From Apostichopus japonicus (Eukaryota > Echinodermata > Holothuroidea > Aspidochirotida > Stichopodidae), in assembly GCF_037975245.1 (NCBI RefSeq), contig NC_092577.1:16630013-16694012 (forward strand): DNA of 64,000 nt, read 5' to 3'. The notes beneath the pieces were generated by a model. That model did not search any database. It saw only the letters and a list, made by a program, of their open reading frames with translations, and was not told the DNA's origin. Made by a program: the position numbers and the translations under genes. Shown one piece after another: positions 42,949 through 53,058 of this stretch (position 1 is its first letter; the number at the start of each line of letters is the position of its first letter).

Positions 42949-43960
42949 GCTTTTTACGTGCAAAGAAAACGGACACGGACCAAATGTCAACAGAACCAAA
43001 AACAATCTGTCTGTAAAACAAGCACCACAAAGAACCACCTGTAAAACAACCACCAAAAACCCAACTGAAAGCCACAAACGGACCCAAAGGCCAACAGAAG
43101 CAAGAAAAAAAAACTACGAACCGGCCCCAAAAAGCCAACTCCAAACCACAAACAGAAAAAACCCAACCCATATTATGTAACGACCACACAACCCCCACAC
43201 CCAACAACCAACTCACTCCAAACCCCACCCGGGGAACACCGTCCCGACAGCAGACGACAGGCCTTTTGGGGATACCCCTCAACCCATTGACATTAAGGGT
43301 GACGAGGGATAAGGTGTCTATCTACGATGTTTTGTTCCCAATACGGGTCTTTTCAGGCACCTAGCCGTGTTCCCCCTTTTCCTGCGAGCGAGCAGAGTTC
43401 TTAGCTCCTAGTCAACTTTGATCGAGTGTACCTCCCTGTCAGGAACAGGAGGTCCACTAGCGACCATCGTGTCCGGTATAGCGGAAGCGACTGCGGGCAG
43501 AATGGAAGTGCCGCTCGAGTCAATGAGATGAGTGGCCTGTTTCGTCTCGTCAAACCAACTAGTATCACCGATAGCGGGCGTAGCTACCGGTGAACCAGTA
43601 CAAGCGGCATCCTGCTCCGAATGCCACTCCGCTAGTACCATCTCCGCCGTTTTGTCCTGCTCTGCCTCAGTGGGCAGGCTGGCAGTCTCGGCAAGTTCGA
43701 TAAGGGAAGAGGTCGGACACGAAAGGGGGTACAAAGCCTCCACCACCGGGGCGCTAGTGTCGGACACTGGGGCGATGACAGGAGCATCAGGTGGTACGGT
43801 GTCAGAGGCCGGGACGGGGACCGCTTCAACCACGCCCCGTAGCCACTATCGCGGCGTATGAGCGGTCTGGGCATAAACGGGCCAGATGGCCTGTTTTCCC
43901 ACACGAGTTACACACGATATCCCCTTTACACTCGGCCAGGGTATGCCCAACCTGTAAACA
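42949..43960 (-). mobile_element. LINE copy G, ORF1-only, 5'-truncated
   Basis: Minus strand: ends with the ORF1-only 3' UTR and the tail ...TTTGCACGTAAAAAGC at 42949 (last two tail bases absent). Its 5' break is at 43960, within the second zinc knuckle of ORF1a. ORF1a tail frames (43833-43408) carry a deletion between the DTS and WFDETKQAT segments. No target duplication was recognised, so the ends may have been altered after insertion. It abuts RNase H of gypsy K. Confidence 0.8.
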
Positions 43961-43969
43961 TCTCGGACT

Positions 43970-44235
43970 TTGATACCCTGAAATTGTGGCAATTTTAGCC
44001 GACATGCATGGCATTGTGTTGGTTGAAAGGCATTTAAAGCGATTTCTAAGACAAGTAGGACTTTTTCGAAGAATTAGGTTTCTCAACACTACAGATGTTT
44101 TGTTATTCTTATATAATGAAATGGAAGTTAGTGGCCAGCTTCATGTGTACAGGTGGATGCATATGAGGTGTTCGAAGGAGTCTAGATATGACATATGGAT
44201 TCTTATGATAAACTTAAGCCCTACGGAATAGCCAT
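43970..44235 (+). pseudogene. Integrase-like transposon gene fragment
   Basis: A plus-strand frame after a possible acceptor (TTTTAG) reads VERHLKRFLRQVGLFRR and then SGQLHVYRWMHMRC. I associate the pattern 'L-x-x-H-L-K-x-L-x-L-x-R-R ... S-G-x-L-x-G-Y-R-x-M-H' with the N-terminal helical region of integrase-core proteins common in aquatic animals (transposon-derived). It ends with stops near 44231. No catalytic domain follows. Assignment is from pattern memory only. Confidence 0.35.
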
Positions 44236-44745
44236 AGATGGTTTCTGAAGGAAAATTGTGTGAAAATTGTATACCTCGCGTAGACGTATACTCTACGTTT
44301 ATCTATTCAATTATACGCGATTATACTTTGTTATACGTTTCTGTACGCAACTTTCTACGAGGTGTGTACGCCGTGTCTACGCGGCTTAGGTCTACGTTTC
44401 AGTGTCCCTTGTATGAAGATGACTCGAAGATCCGGTACTATTAACGTGATGGTTAATGATTTATTTACCGTCGGTTTAACAATAATGTAACGTATTGGCT
44501 GTAGTTACATTAAAGTTGTGTATCTGTAAACATTGTACAAGCTCTTGCTACATCCTTTCTCTTTTAAATAAACTGTTTAAGTTTGTAACCGTCACTGAAG
44601 AAATGGAAAAAAAATGTCTTTCTTATTTTATGAAAAGTCTGACAACTAATAAGCTAAGCACTAAATATCCACAAAACTAGTCCTTTAAACTTACTGTACA
44701 ACAAACTCTTAGTTAATGTAAAAATAAAAGGAACAGAAATACATG
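44236..44745. other. Spacer with TACG-rich stretch
   Basis: No gene. 44265-44400 contains about a dozen TACG or CGTA steps and inverted CGCGTAGAC...GTCTACGCG, which may be a small foldback element. The rest is AT-rich. Confidence 0.4.
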
Positions 44746-45047
44746 CTAAACAGTAAAGGTATCAGTCAAGTAGCGGTTTGCCTTTACAAATCTACCAGTT
44801 GGAATGGTAGTCTGTCTGGCAACGGGTTGGTCGACCGTGCTTTGTCGTACTTCGTCATTGTAACTGTCAGTTGGTCCATCAGTTAGTAAGTCAGTAGGAG
44901 AGACTGTCTGTCGAGAGTCAGTCTGTCGTGTCCTACTGTTGTCCGGACTCAACTGCTGAAATCTGGGGTGTTCCACAACATCGTCGCCAACTTGTTGAGT
45001 ATGATTGGTTGGACCTTGTGAGTCTGCAATGGGCACCTTCACCCTCC
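44746..45047 (-). pseudogene. Gypsy L pol C-terminus
   Basis: Continues the RRHL motif after LINE F: RRVKVPIADSQGPTN, a polar Ser/Thr/Asp-rich stretch, ending TTIPTGRFVKANRY-like and LTDTFTV with a stop at 44746. This is the usual end of gypsy pol. The frame is open across this piece. Confidence 0.65.
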
Positions 45048-45060
45048 GGAGGTGTCTCCT

Positions 45061-46764
45061 GTGCTTTTTACGTGCAAAGAAACGGACACGGACCAAAGGT
45101 CAACAAAACCAAAAACAATCCCAGTCTGTTTAACATCCACCAAAAACCCAACTGAAAACCCACAAACAGAAATCTCTCACTAACCCACAAATGTATAAAA
45201 TATAGCGTTTAACGTGACGTGAAAAGGACACGGATCTAAAGGCTAACAGAACCAAAACAATAAAGCTCCACAAACCAGCCCCAAAAAGCCAACACCAAAC
45301 CACAAACAGAAAACCCCCAACCCACAATATGCAAGGACCACACAAACCCCCCACCCCACACATAACAACTAACTCCAAAAATCATCCGGGGCACGCCGTC
45401 CCGATAGCAGACGACAGGCTTGCGCATTACCTGCGAAATTTTCCCAATACGGGTCTTTTCAAGCCCCTAACAGTATTCCCCCTTTTCTTACGAGGGAGCA
45501 GAGTTCTTAACTCCTCGTCAACCTTGATCGAGTGGACCTCCCTGTCAGGAACAGGAGGTCCACTAGCGACCATCGTGTCCGGTATAGCGGAAGCGACTGC
45601 GGGCAGGGTGGGAGGGCCACTCGTCAATGAGATCAGTGGCCTGTTTTGTCTCATCAAACCAATCGGAGGACTCCTTAGCCACAACTAATAAGGCTGTAGT
45701 GCAGTCCTCCATTGGCGAGTCAGAATCTGGGCCACTTAATGTCTCTTGGGCCGGTTGACTCGGGGCCCGACTAGTATCACCGATAGCGGGCGTAGCTACC
45801 GGTGAACCAGTACAAGCGGCATCCTGCGCCGCGTGCCACTCCGCTAGTACCATCTCCGCCGTTTTGTCCTGCTCTGCTTCAGTGGGCAGGCTGGCAGTCT
45901 CGGCAAGTTCGATCAGGGGAGAGGTCGGACACGAAAGGGGGAACAAAGCCTCCATCGGGGCGCTAGTGTCGGACACTGGGGCGATGACAGGAGCATCAGG
46001 TGGTACGGTGTCAGAGGCCGGGACGGGGACCGCTTCAACCACGCCCGTAGCCACTCTCGCGGCGTATGAGCGGTCTGGGCATTAACGGGCGAGATGGCCC
46101 GTTTTCCCACACGAGTTGCAAACGATATCCCCTTTACACTCGGCCAGGGTATGCCCAACCTGTAAACAGCGGCTACACCGCTTGTTCGGGCACAACCTTG
46201 CCTCATGCCCTTCCAGCCCACACCTCCAACAAGTGCGAGCCGGTCACTTTCCCAAAACGCCCCAGTGTCCGCACAACAACCTGTTCAGACATGTCCAGAG
46301 GGAGATGGAGGACTGTCACCCACACCGAACTGTCATACGGTGTGACTCCCTCCAACACATGGACGCCTCGGACGCGGGCAGCCTCCGAGGTAAACCGTAC
46401 ATCAAAACAATTCATACCCCGGAGAGGTTTACGCTGAAGCGCGTCAACCTCTCCAGGGACCTTTAAACCAACAGAACGCAAAACTGAAAAAACTTGTACG
46501 GGGACGACCTTAGCCTCCCCCGAAAAACTCAACAATACGATTTTGCTGTCACGGCGAGCCGCCATGACAGCTAGGGGTGTGGCAAAGCCACGCACCTATA
46601 CACAAACCAAAACGAAACAAACCCAAAACACACAAACTACACTAAAACAAACTGTAAACTAATGAAGGGCCAACGTAAAAACACAAAGGTGTGGTTAACG
46701 AAAGGTGGAGAGCAGCCGAAAACACGTCCGCACTCCACGAGAACTGAACTGAACTATCTGAACA
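45061..46764 (-). mobile_element. LINE copy F, ORF1-only, complete with target duplication
   Basis: 1,704 bp on the minus strand. The 13-bp duplication GGAGGTGTCTCCT lies at 45048-45060 and 46765-46777 and is extendable by GT. The 5' end has TTCAGTTCAGTTCTCG then TGGAGTGCGGACG as in A; the 3' end has the ORF1-only 3' UTR and CACGTAAAAAGCAC. It splits gypsy L exactly in an Arg-Arg-His-Leu motif whose two halves are restored on either side. This shows that an element with only ORF1 moved as a unit. Confidence 0.9.
45427..46562 (-). pseudogene. LINE ORF1a, copy F
   Basis: Starts at the ATG near 46562 (MAARRDSKIV) and is open through the first about 110 codons. A 4-codon gap then replaces the GLKV region, and a deletion of about 130 bp removes the segment between GRFGKVTG and the first zinc knuckle, changing frame. 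The third knuckle has a TAA stop (CNSCGKTGHLAR then stop). The C-terminal tail (46054 downward) is legible to the basic end. Dead, but recent. Confidence 0.75.
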
Positions 46765-46777
46765 GGAGGTGTCTCCT

Positions 46778-47770
46778 GTTGCACCTTATCTGTGTCCCAT
46801 CATCCCTTTCGACCAGGTATGATCGAACTCCTAACTGCTTGGTGACAGTCCCTCTTTTCCAGTCTTTCTCGTAACCAAGTTGTGTTATCCTCACGGTGTC
46901 GCCTTTTTGCAGGGGTGTTAGTGGTTTGGCAGATTTTTCCTAGTATTCTTTCTGCCGACTCTCATTATATTCTGGCTCCAGGAGTTCATGACTGGTTGGC
47001 AGTAGGGTTTGGTGCGCCTACTGAAGAGTCTCGTGCTTTTTACGTGCAAAGAAACGGACACAAAACCAACTGAAGAGTCTCTGGGCAGGGCTTGTGTTCA
47101 TTCCCTGGGTTGGTGTATTTCTAAAATCCAGCATGGCTTAAATATGGATCAGTCCCAGCTGCCTTAGCTTTTTTGACCGCATTCTCTCCGATTTACCGTT
47201 ACTTTGGGGGTAACCCGGAGACGGTTTTTTGTGATCAAACTCCCATTGTTTCGCAAATCCATGAAACTCATCAGAACTGTACTGTGGTCCGTTGTCAGTG
47301 ATCAGAATGTCTGGAATTCCGTGTCTGTAAAAAAGGAGATTTCAACTTCTGGATCACTGATCTGGATGTGGTGTTTTCCAGGTAGTCAAGTTCCGAAAAT
47401 GTTTATGCATAGTCCACAGTGATTAGATAGTTATTTTCTTTGACCTGGAACAAGTCTGAAACTACCTTTCACCAGGTCGGTCTGGGACTTCGTGTTGAAT
47501 CAGTGGCTCCTTTTGCTGTTTGTATACAAATGTCTGGCACACTTCACATGTGGTGACATAGTCTTTGATAGCAGCAGTCATCCCTGGCCAAAACAAGCAC
47601 TCTCTGGCTCTCCTTCCTTGTACTCCAATGTGAGAGGAGTGAATGCACTTAATCATCTGCCTCCTGAGTGATGTAGGGATAACAGCTCGTTGCCCTCGAA
47701 AGATGATTCCATCCTGTAGTGACATTTCAGCACGGAAATTGTAATAGCATGCTGCTTGGCCATGAAGAAT
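46778..47770 (-). pseudogene. Gypsy L integrase
   Basis: The zinc domain frame (47725-47460) has HSSHIGVQGRRARECLFWPGM and CEVCQTFVYKQQKEPL. The core (about 47460-47085) is in broken frames with an Asp-Asn-Gly-Pro-Gln-Tyr-like segment. It then reads GMNTSPAQRLFS, is interrupted by the 36-bp tail H, and continues RRTKPYCQP. Near 46825-46778 it reads VRSYLVERDGTQ and RRHL, where LINE F inserted. Confidence 0.65.
47033..47068 (-). mobile_element. LINE tail insertion H, 36 bp
   Basis: Only the last 36 bp of an ORF1-only element (GTGTCCGTTTCTTTGC then ACGTAAAAAGCAC in minus orientation), flanked by a perfect 13-bp duplication ACTGAAGAGTCTC (47020-47032 and 47069-47081). An extremely 5'-truncated, target-primed insertion within gypsy L integrase. 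Confidence 0.9.
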
Positions 47771-48962
47771 TTATCTGTCATCAGGCCAACCTCGCTGGAT
47801 GATATCTTTCAAGCTTTGCAGGGTCTCGTCTGAAGTCGTGTGTTGCTTTATTTCATCCAATCTCTCTTTGGATATCGGTAAGAATGATACCATATCAATG
47901 GTCTCGATGTCATTCTGGGCTGTCTCGGGCAGGTAGGCGCGACTTAGGGTTTCAGACAGGAACATTTCTGTGCCTGGAGCATTCTTTGCAGACCGAAAAT
48001 CACTCAAGTAACTGCTTCTCTATCTGAGCATATCTGGTCTCTGTGTCAGTCAAGGCTCTGCTTGCATAAGCAACTGGCCTGCCTTCTTGTGTGATCTTTG
48101 CCCCCAATCAAGTTTGTGATGCATCTGATTGGAGGGTTAGCTCTTTTGTCTGGTTGCTAGTACTGGAGAACTGGCTTCGCAGTGATAAGACTCTTGACCT
48201 TCTCTATGGCATTGTCATGTGTATCTAACCAGCACCATGGTTTTTTTTTCAACGTGAGTTTCCTCAACGGTTCGCAGAGGTCACTCAACTTAGGTAAAAC
48301 TTGCTCAGGTAGTTTATAAATCCCAAAAATCTTTCGACACCCTTAATATCTGTCGGTTTTGGCATGTGAACCAGAGCTCTCACCTTCTCTGGATCTGGCT
48401 TTAGACCTTCATTGGTAAGGACCATTCATTGGTCAAGTTGCACCTTCTTTGGGTTTAATTTCAAGTTTCTTTCTCTGCATCGGTCCATCAACTGGTTCAG
48501 TATGACGTGATCCTTGGTGGCTTCCTCCAGGTTTTCACCTTCACCATAGACAAGTATGTCATCGACTATTGATTTCACACCCGGCAATCCCTCAATTACC
48601 TGATCCTGCCTCCGTTGGTACTCCTCTGGTGCCGTGGAAATACCAAAAGGCATCCTCAGCCTTCTGTATCTGCCGAAAGGAGTGTTGAAAGTGGTAAGGT
48701 GGGAACTTTCTTCATAAGGTTCCACCTGCCAGGACCCATTTTTTGCATCCATTACACTGAAAATCTTTGCTCGTCCTAAATCTGGCAGAATTTCGTTCAT
48801 GGTAAGGATTGGATAATTACTTCGTTGCAGGTTGTCATTAACATCTTTCGGATCAATGCATATTCGGATCTTGCCTGGCGACAGTAACCAGGCTTGACAC
48901 CCATGGCGTTGGTGTCGGAGAGCCGAATTTTCCGCCGAGGCTATGAATATTCTGAATGACAT
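47771..48962 (-). pseudogene. Gypsy L reverse transcriptase and RNase H remnants
   Basis: The RT frame (48962-48426) has KIRICIDPKDVND, IFSVMDAKNGSWQVE, RLRMPFGISTAPEEYQR and catalytic VDD in IVDDILVYGEG, so the active-site Asp pair is intact. The connection and RNase H parts (48420-47771) are in broken frames, with LPISKERLDEIKQHT near the end, which is the spacer before integrase. Confidence 0.75.
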
Positions 48963-49966
48963 CAGTAGGCTTTGACCGAAAAGTCCGAAGATTAATTAGC
49001 AGTCAGCAGACAGAGCTTTGTCCGCGGGCACAATGTACAGCCCTGCACTGAATAAAACGGCTTATCGTGGAGTGAATGAGTAGGCCTAGCCTATGCCTGT
49101 TCAGCAGAGTGAAACCCGGTCCTGCAATGCTAGTTTATTTTGTTCGGAGAGAGAAATAAACACAACCTGGCTTACTTGTTTTTGGCTTGCTTCTTTTTTA
49201 TGTTATTTCACAAGCCATTTGATATTTTATACCCCGAGAAACAAACCGAAATCCTAAATAAATGCTTTCATCGATTCGCCAACGAACAGGGTAGCTGAAG
49301 GACTTCGACAACGTTGCTAACAGTACATACACCCATATATACTGTTAACACTCGTACCGCGCGTGTGTGGTGTTCACGACGAAACTGTACCTACTTCGTG
49401 TACTAATTAATGAATATATAATCAGATTTAGCAGGAGACCTAAGTACATGTGGCCCAATACACGTGAATAATAATGGAAACGGTGTTTATGACGAAAAGA
49501 AATTTGGCAAACTGCGGTGTTAGCTTTGAATGCTCTACTATACTTGCTTCTTAGTAGCGATATCATGACACGTGAATCGTTGATTATGTAAATGTCTAAG
49601 ATACCGCGCACTCATTTTCTTCACAGTAAACTCTTTCAACTCGGGGGCCCCTCATCTGAATACCCTGTATATAGGCCCCAAATTATAGCATGCTATAATT
49701 GCTACCAGTTTTCAAAGGTATTTCCCTCAATGTCTTTACTCTCCAAATTGTTCTCAGACATTCTAAATGAACACACAAGATGACTGAATGTCCCAGTGAG
49801 GTAAATTTCCTCCGAGGTGATAATAAAAACAGTTTCAGAATTTTTACCAAAGGTGACCATATTTTAATTTCTGCCATATTTGGGGCCAATACAGCATACC
49901 TTTAAAAAACTATACATTCTAAGCGGCCAACTAACTGATGCAGCGTGTGTTGTTTCAATTAAAATA
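48963..49966. other. Region without recognisable features
   Basis: No gene or element is recognised. AT-rich with some taggcctagcctatgcc phrases near 49080. Confidence 0.5.
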
Positions 49967-51554
49967 TTACTTGTCACTTTTCTGAAGAGGATTGCAACGC
50001 AGACTGTGACAAACTTGGAGAATGGAGACATGCTGATTCCTATTCTTCTTCGAAATAAAGACGTATTTACATTCGGAGCATCGGCCCAGTTTGAGAGACT
50101 TGTACAGTTTCATCTCCTCATCTGCCATGGTCTTTGCAGCGCCTCCAGATATGTAAAAAAAATGTCGTGATGGTGTTTCAAGGGATTCGTCCATGGTTGG
50201 TGTAGGCATTCCCTGCCCCAAGATCTTCTACATCGCATGTGCGTTCCTTACAGGATGCTGGCTGCAGTGAGAACATGACCTTTCCATGCATTCAGCGTAA
50301 GTTCACCCAACCGACGATCACAATGGGCTGCAATGAATTTTAGGTCACTTAGGATGTCAGGATAGTTCTTCATACTTTTCGTACTTGGGTTCTGAAATGC
50401 AGCATGTACTCTGTCGTAATCCGCCCAAGGAAAATCCTGACCTTTACAGTACTCCTGCATGACGTGAATTTTTGTACTCGTCATATGCCGTGCCTTTTCC
50501 AGTACTCTCCGCATCGATCCATTGCCGTATCAATGACCTCTTTCTCCTCCTGCTCTACGGTCTGTCCTTCTTCGACCTGCAAGACAGCTGGAGCAAATAC
50601 TGCCGAGAGTTTGTCCGACAATAGGGACCAAAGATGCTCTATCATGTTTAGGGCTGAAAGTCCAGGGCCGTACGTCGACACACAAAGCAAATCCAGGTCC
50701 CTTCGCTTAAAAAGTCTCTGCAAATACAGGTGGACGGTCCACGACTTTGGGTTCCAGTCTGGCCCTCCATCTACCGACAAGATCACCATAGTCTTCCCTT
50801 CACCTTCACTACTCAAAATGTTGTTCATGTCATTCACGTGACTTTAAATGTTTACTTTCCGGAACTTGGCGACACGGTTGAAAACAAAAGCAGGTCCAGT
50901 CCTGGGAAACTGATAAACCTCACGGCCCAGTTTGTCTTGTGTGGTCTTCTTGAAACGCGGCTTGCTTTTCAGGACCATGTAACCAGATGGCGTGATTTTG
51001 TAGCCTTTGCTGATCGGGAAATCATGGTCAGGCACGTTTGGTCGGTCATCGTTAGGGAATATCCGTCGAATCTGACTGCTAACTGTACCTTGTTCATGCA
51101 ATCGGCAGACATAACGACGGTGCTGTCCTCGAATTCCCTTCCAAACTCCAATCGGTAGCGGATCCTAGCAGCATAGTAGTGCTCGTCTGCATTATTTTTC
51201 CGTACATCATTCCTCTTCGCCGCAACTTTTGTCTTCACCCGCCCTTTGTACTGCTTGCGAGGGTTTCGAGGGTGGCTCCATCAATCGTCGCTAGGGCACT
51301 TTCATAACAACTCCCTGCTTTGAGGTACACACAACGCGTCGTCGAAGTTGTTCGAGAGACGTTCCGCAACTTCTGCCAGTCGTTGATTGTCGTCTTTCGT
51401 GTGCAGTCAATCCGTTGTCTCCGATAAATACATTCACGGTAGGAATGAGGTGGGGAAACGTTAGCCTGAACGATTTCCTCCCGCAGTTATGCCTAAGGTC
51501 CTGTCGGCGTTTTATTTTTACTTTTGCTGGTGTTTTCACCTCAGGCAGCGGTAT
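49967..51554 (-). pseudogene. DDE transposase-like gene with C-terminal C2H2 motif
   Basis: A minus-strand exon with acceptor TTTCGTTGTCCGTTTTCAG before 51554. Segments in order: VKIKRRQDLRHNCGRKS, a helical part with SLEQLRRRV, then KTKVAAKRNDVRKNNADEHYY with SADCMNKVQL (candidate first Asp), then VPDHDFPISKGYKITPSGYM, VILSVDGGPDWNPKS (second Asp) and LSALNMIEHLWSLLSDKL (catalytic Glu in I-E-H-L-W). The end carries CSECKYVFISKKNRNQH, a finger-like motif. Stops and shifts occur near 51295, 51050, 50845 (TAA) and 50500. The D-D-E spacing and the N-x-I-E-H-L-W helix resemble an IS630/mariner-like RNase H fold. I know related proteins from cnidarian and mollusc genomes but cannot name the family. 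Confidence 0.55.
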
Positions 51555-53058
51555 CTGAAAACGGACAACGAAAGAAATATATAAATTGGAGAATAAGATA
51601 TTTAAAAACAAAACAAAATTTTACAAACAAAAAAGTTAAAACTGAAAGGAAATGTATCGACCATTGCAATTGGTATCACTGAAATTCTAATGTTGAAAAT
51701 CTATAAATATAGGTTTTCTATATTAAGAAACACTGCGCAGTATGTGTACTACTTCTGCGACTTCAAAAAGGTCGGGATTTCGGCGGACTTTGCATATGTT
51801 GTTCCACTTAATTCAAATTCTCAAAATGTATTCTGAACTTACACTTATTCTGCTCTCTTGTGTCCATATCGAGGTCTACGTCGGAAATTCTTCTGGACAG
51901 CATTTCTTGTCTTCGTAATGTTACGAAGTCCAGATATCATGGTTTGGGAAACGAACACAATAAAGTAGGTTAGAGAGGTTTTGTTTTAAATGAATCTGAT
52001 ACGTGTCTCTTGGTAAAAAAATATATATAACTTAGCATAAATACATTACATACCTTAATACTTAACATTAACTTAGCGCGCACGCAAGGTACCTCGGCTA
52101 CCGCTGGGCTCTCCGTCGGGGGTGTCAAATCCCAGGGTAGTCGGTGTTGATTAAGTAACGGTAGTGCGGGTGTGTCTGGAAGCTTCCGGAAGGCGCTTTA
52201 CGTAAATAACAGCTCCGGTATAGATAACAGGACCAGGTAAGGTAAATGATAAGTTCAGAAGAATGGTATCCAAGAGTAAGTCACACACAGCGTGGTTGGC
52301 ATGGTGAAGAAAGGCCGGAACGGAGGAGGTAGGTTTGTAAGTGCTAGGCAGACAGTTGTTTTACGTGGCGTGACGTACAGGTTGGTGCCACTGGGAGAAG
52401 AGACCGAGCCACTCCTTGAAAACTAATTTATATGACATTCGGTGAGATTACTCGACCGTAGCTTCGAACTGCACTGATTGTGCTCTTACGTTTACAAATT
52501 AGCATCATAATACACCATTTAAGCATTGCATAACAGCAATTAGCGTAGTAACCTTTACAGAATCAAATCCAACACTTTCTGCGTCCATTTTTATTAGCAA
52601 ATATTCAGAAGTTTGGTACCTGCATAAATCGCTGAACTTTCATGAAACTATCAAAAATAAAGTTTGGTCTTGACTGAAACTGATTAATTGATATCGAGAT
52701 TGAACGGTATAACAGCTTTCTGCACAATGTATTCCATATTAACTTCATTCACCCTGCCAATAATCCCCCAGACAAATTAATTACACCCTAAACAGCCATA
52801 TTGTATTTGCGGTTGATCCCCCGCGCGCAATTGTGCGTTGAACTAGAGCAGTGCAGCTATTGGACCATGTTTGCGCTTTGATGTCCACCGGTTTAAAATA
52901 GCCCCAAGTATTCGCAACCATAGTGTACCTATATTGCACCTATCACTCGGCGAACACGACTCGTTGCCCTTTTCGTTTGGATCTACTCTATGGGTTTTTG
53001 CTACTGTGACATTATGGCTCCTAAAATCACAGCCAACACCTCCGTTGTAGTTTGCTAG
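51555..53058. other. Spacer between divergent broken genes
   Basis: No firm feature. A possible upstream exon of the minus-strand DDE gene at about 51925-51855 (MLSRRISDVDLDMDTREQ) does not splice in phase, so I do not call it. This interval would hold the promoters of both divergent genes. Confidence 0.4.

Larger units (their letters stand above)
44746..48962 (-). mobile_element. Gypsy element L, decayed and interrupted
   Basis: Minus-strand gypsy pol from RT (48962) to the C-terminus (44746). It is split by LINE F (45061-46764) and a 36-bp LINE tail H (47033-47068). Its sequence is of the same general group as M2 (RRHL and NTP...SPAQRL patterns). I found no LTRs or gag. The RT begins abruptly near 48962. 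Confidence 0.75.

Noticed and set aside
6482-47081. Site-specific insertion of the Tx1-like LINE (as in some Tx1 families)
   Set aside because: Target duplications of D, F, H and I share no sequence motif.
51855-51925. Upstream exon of the DDE gene
   Set aside because: Its donor phase does not match the acceptor at 51554 without creating a stop.
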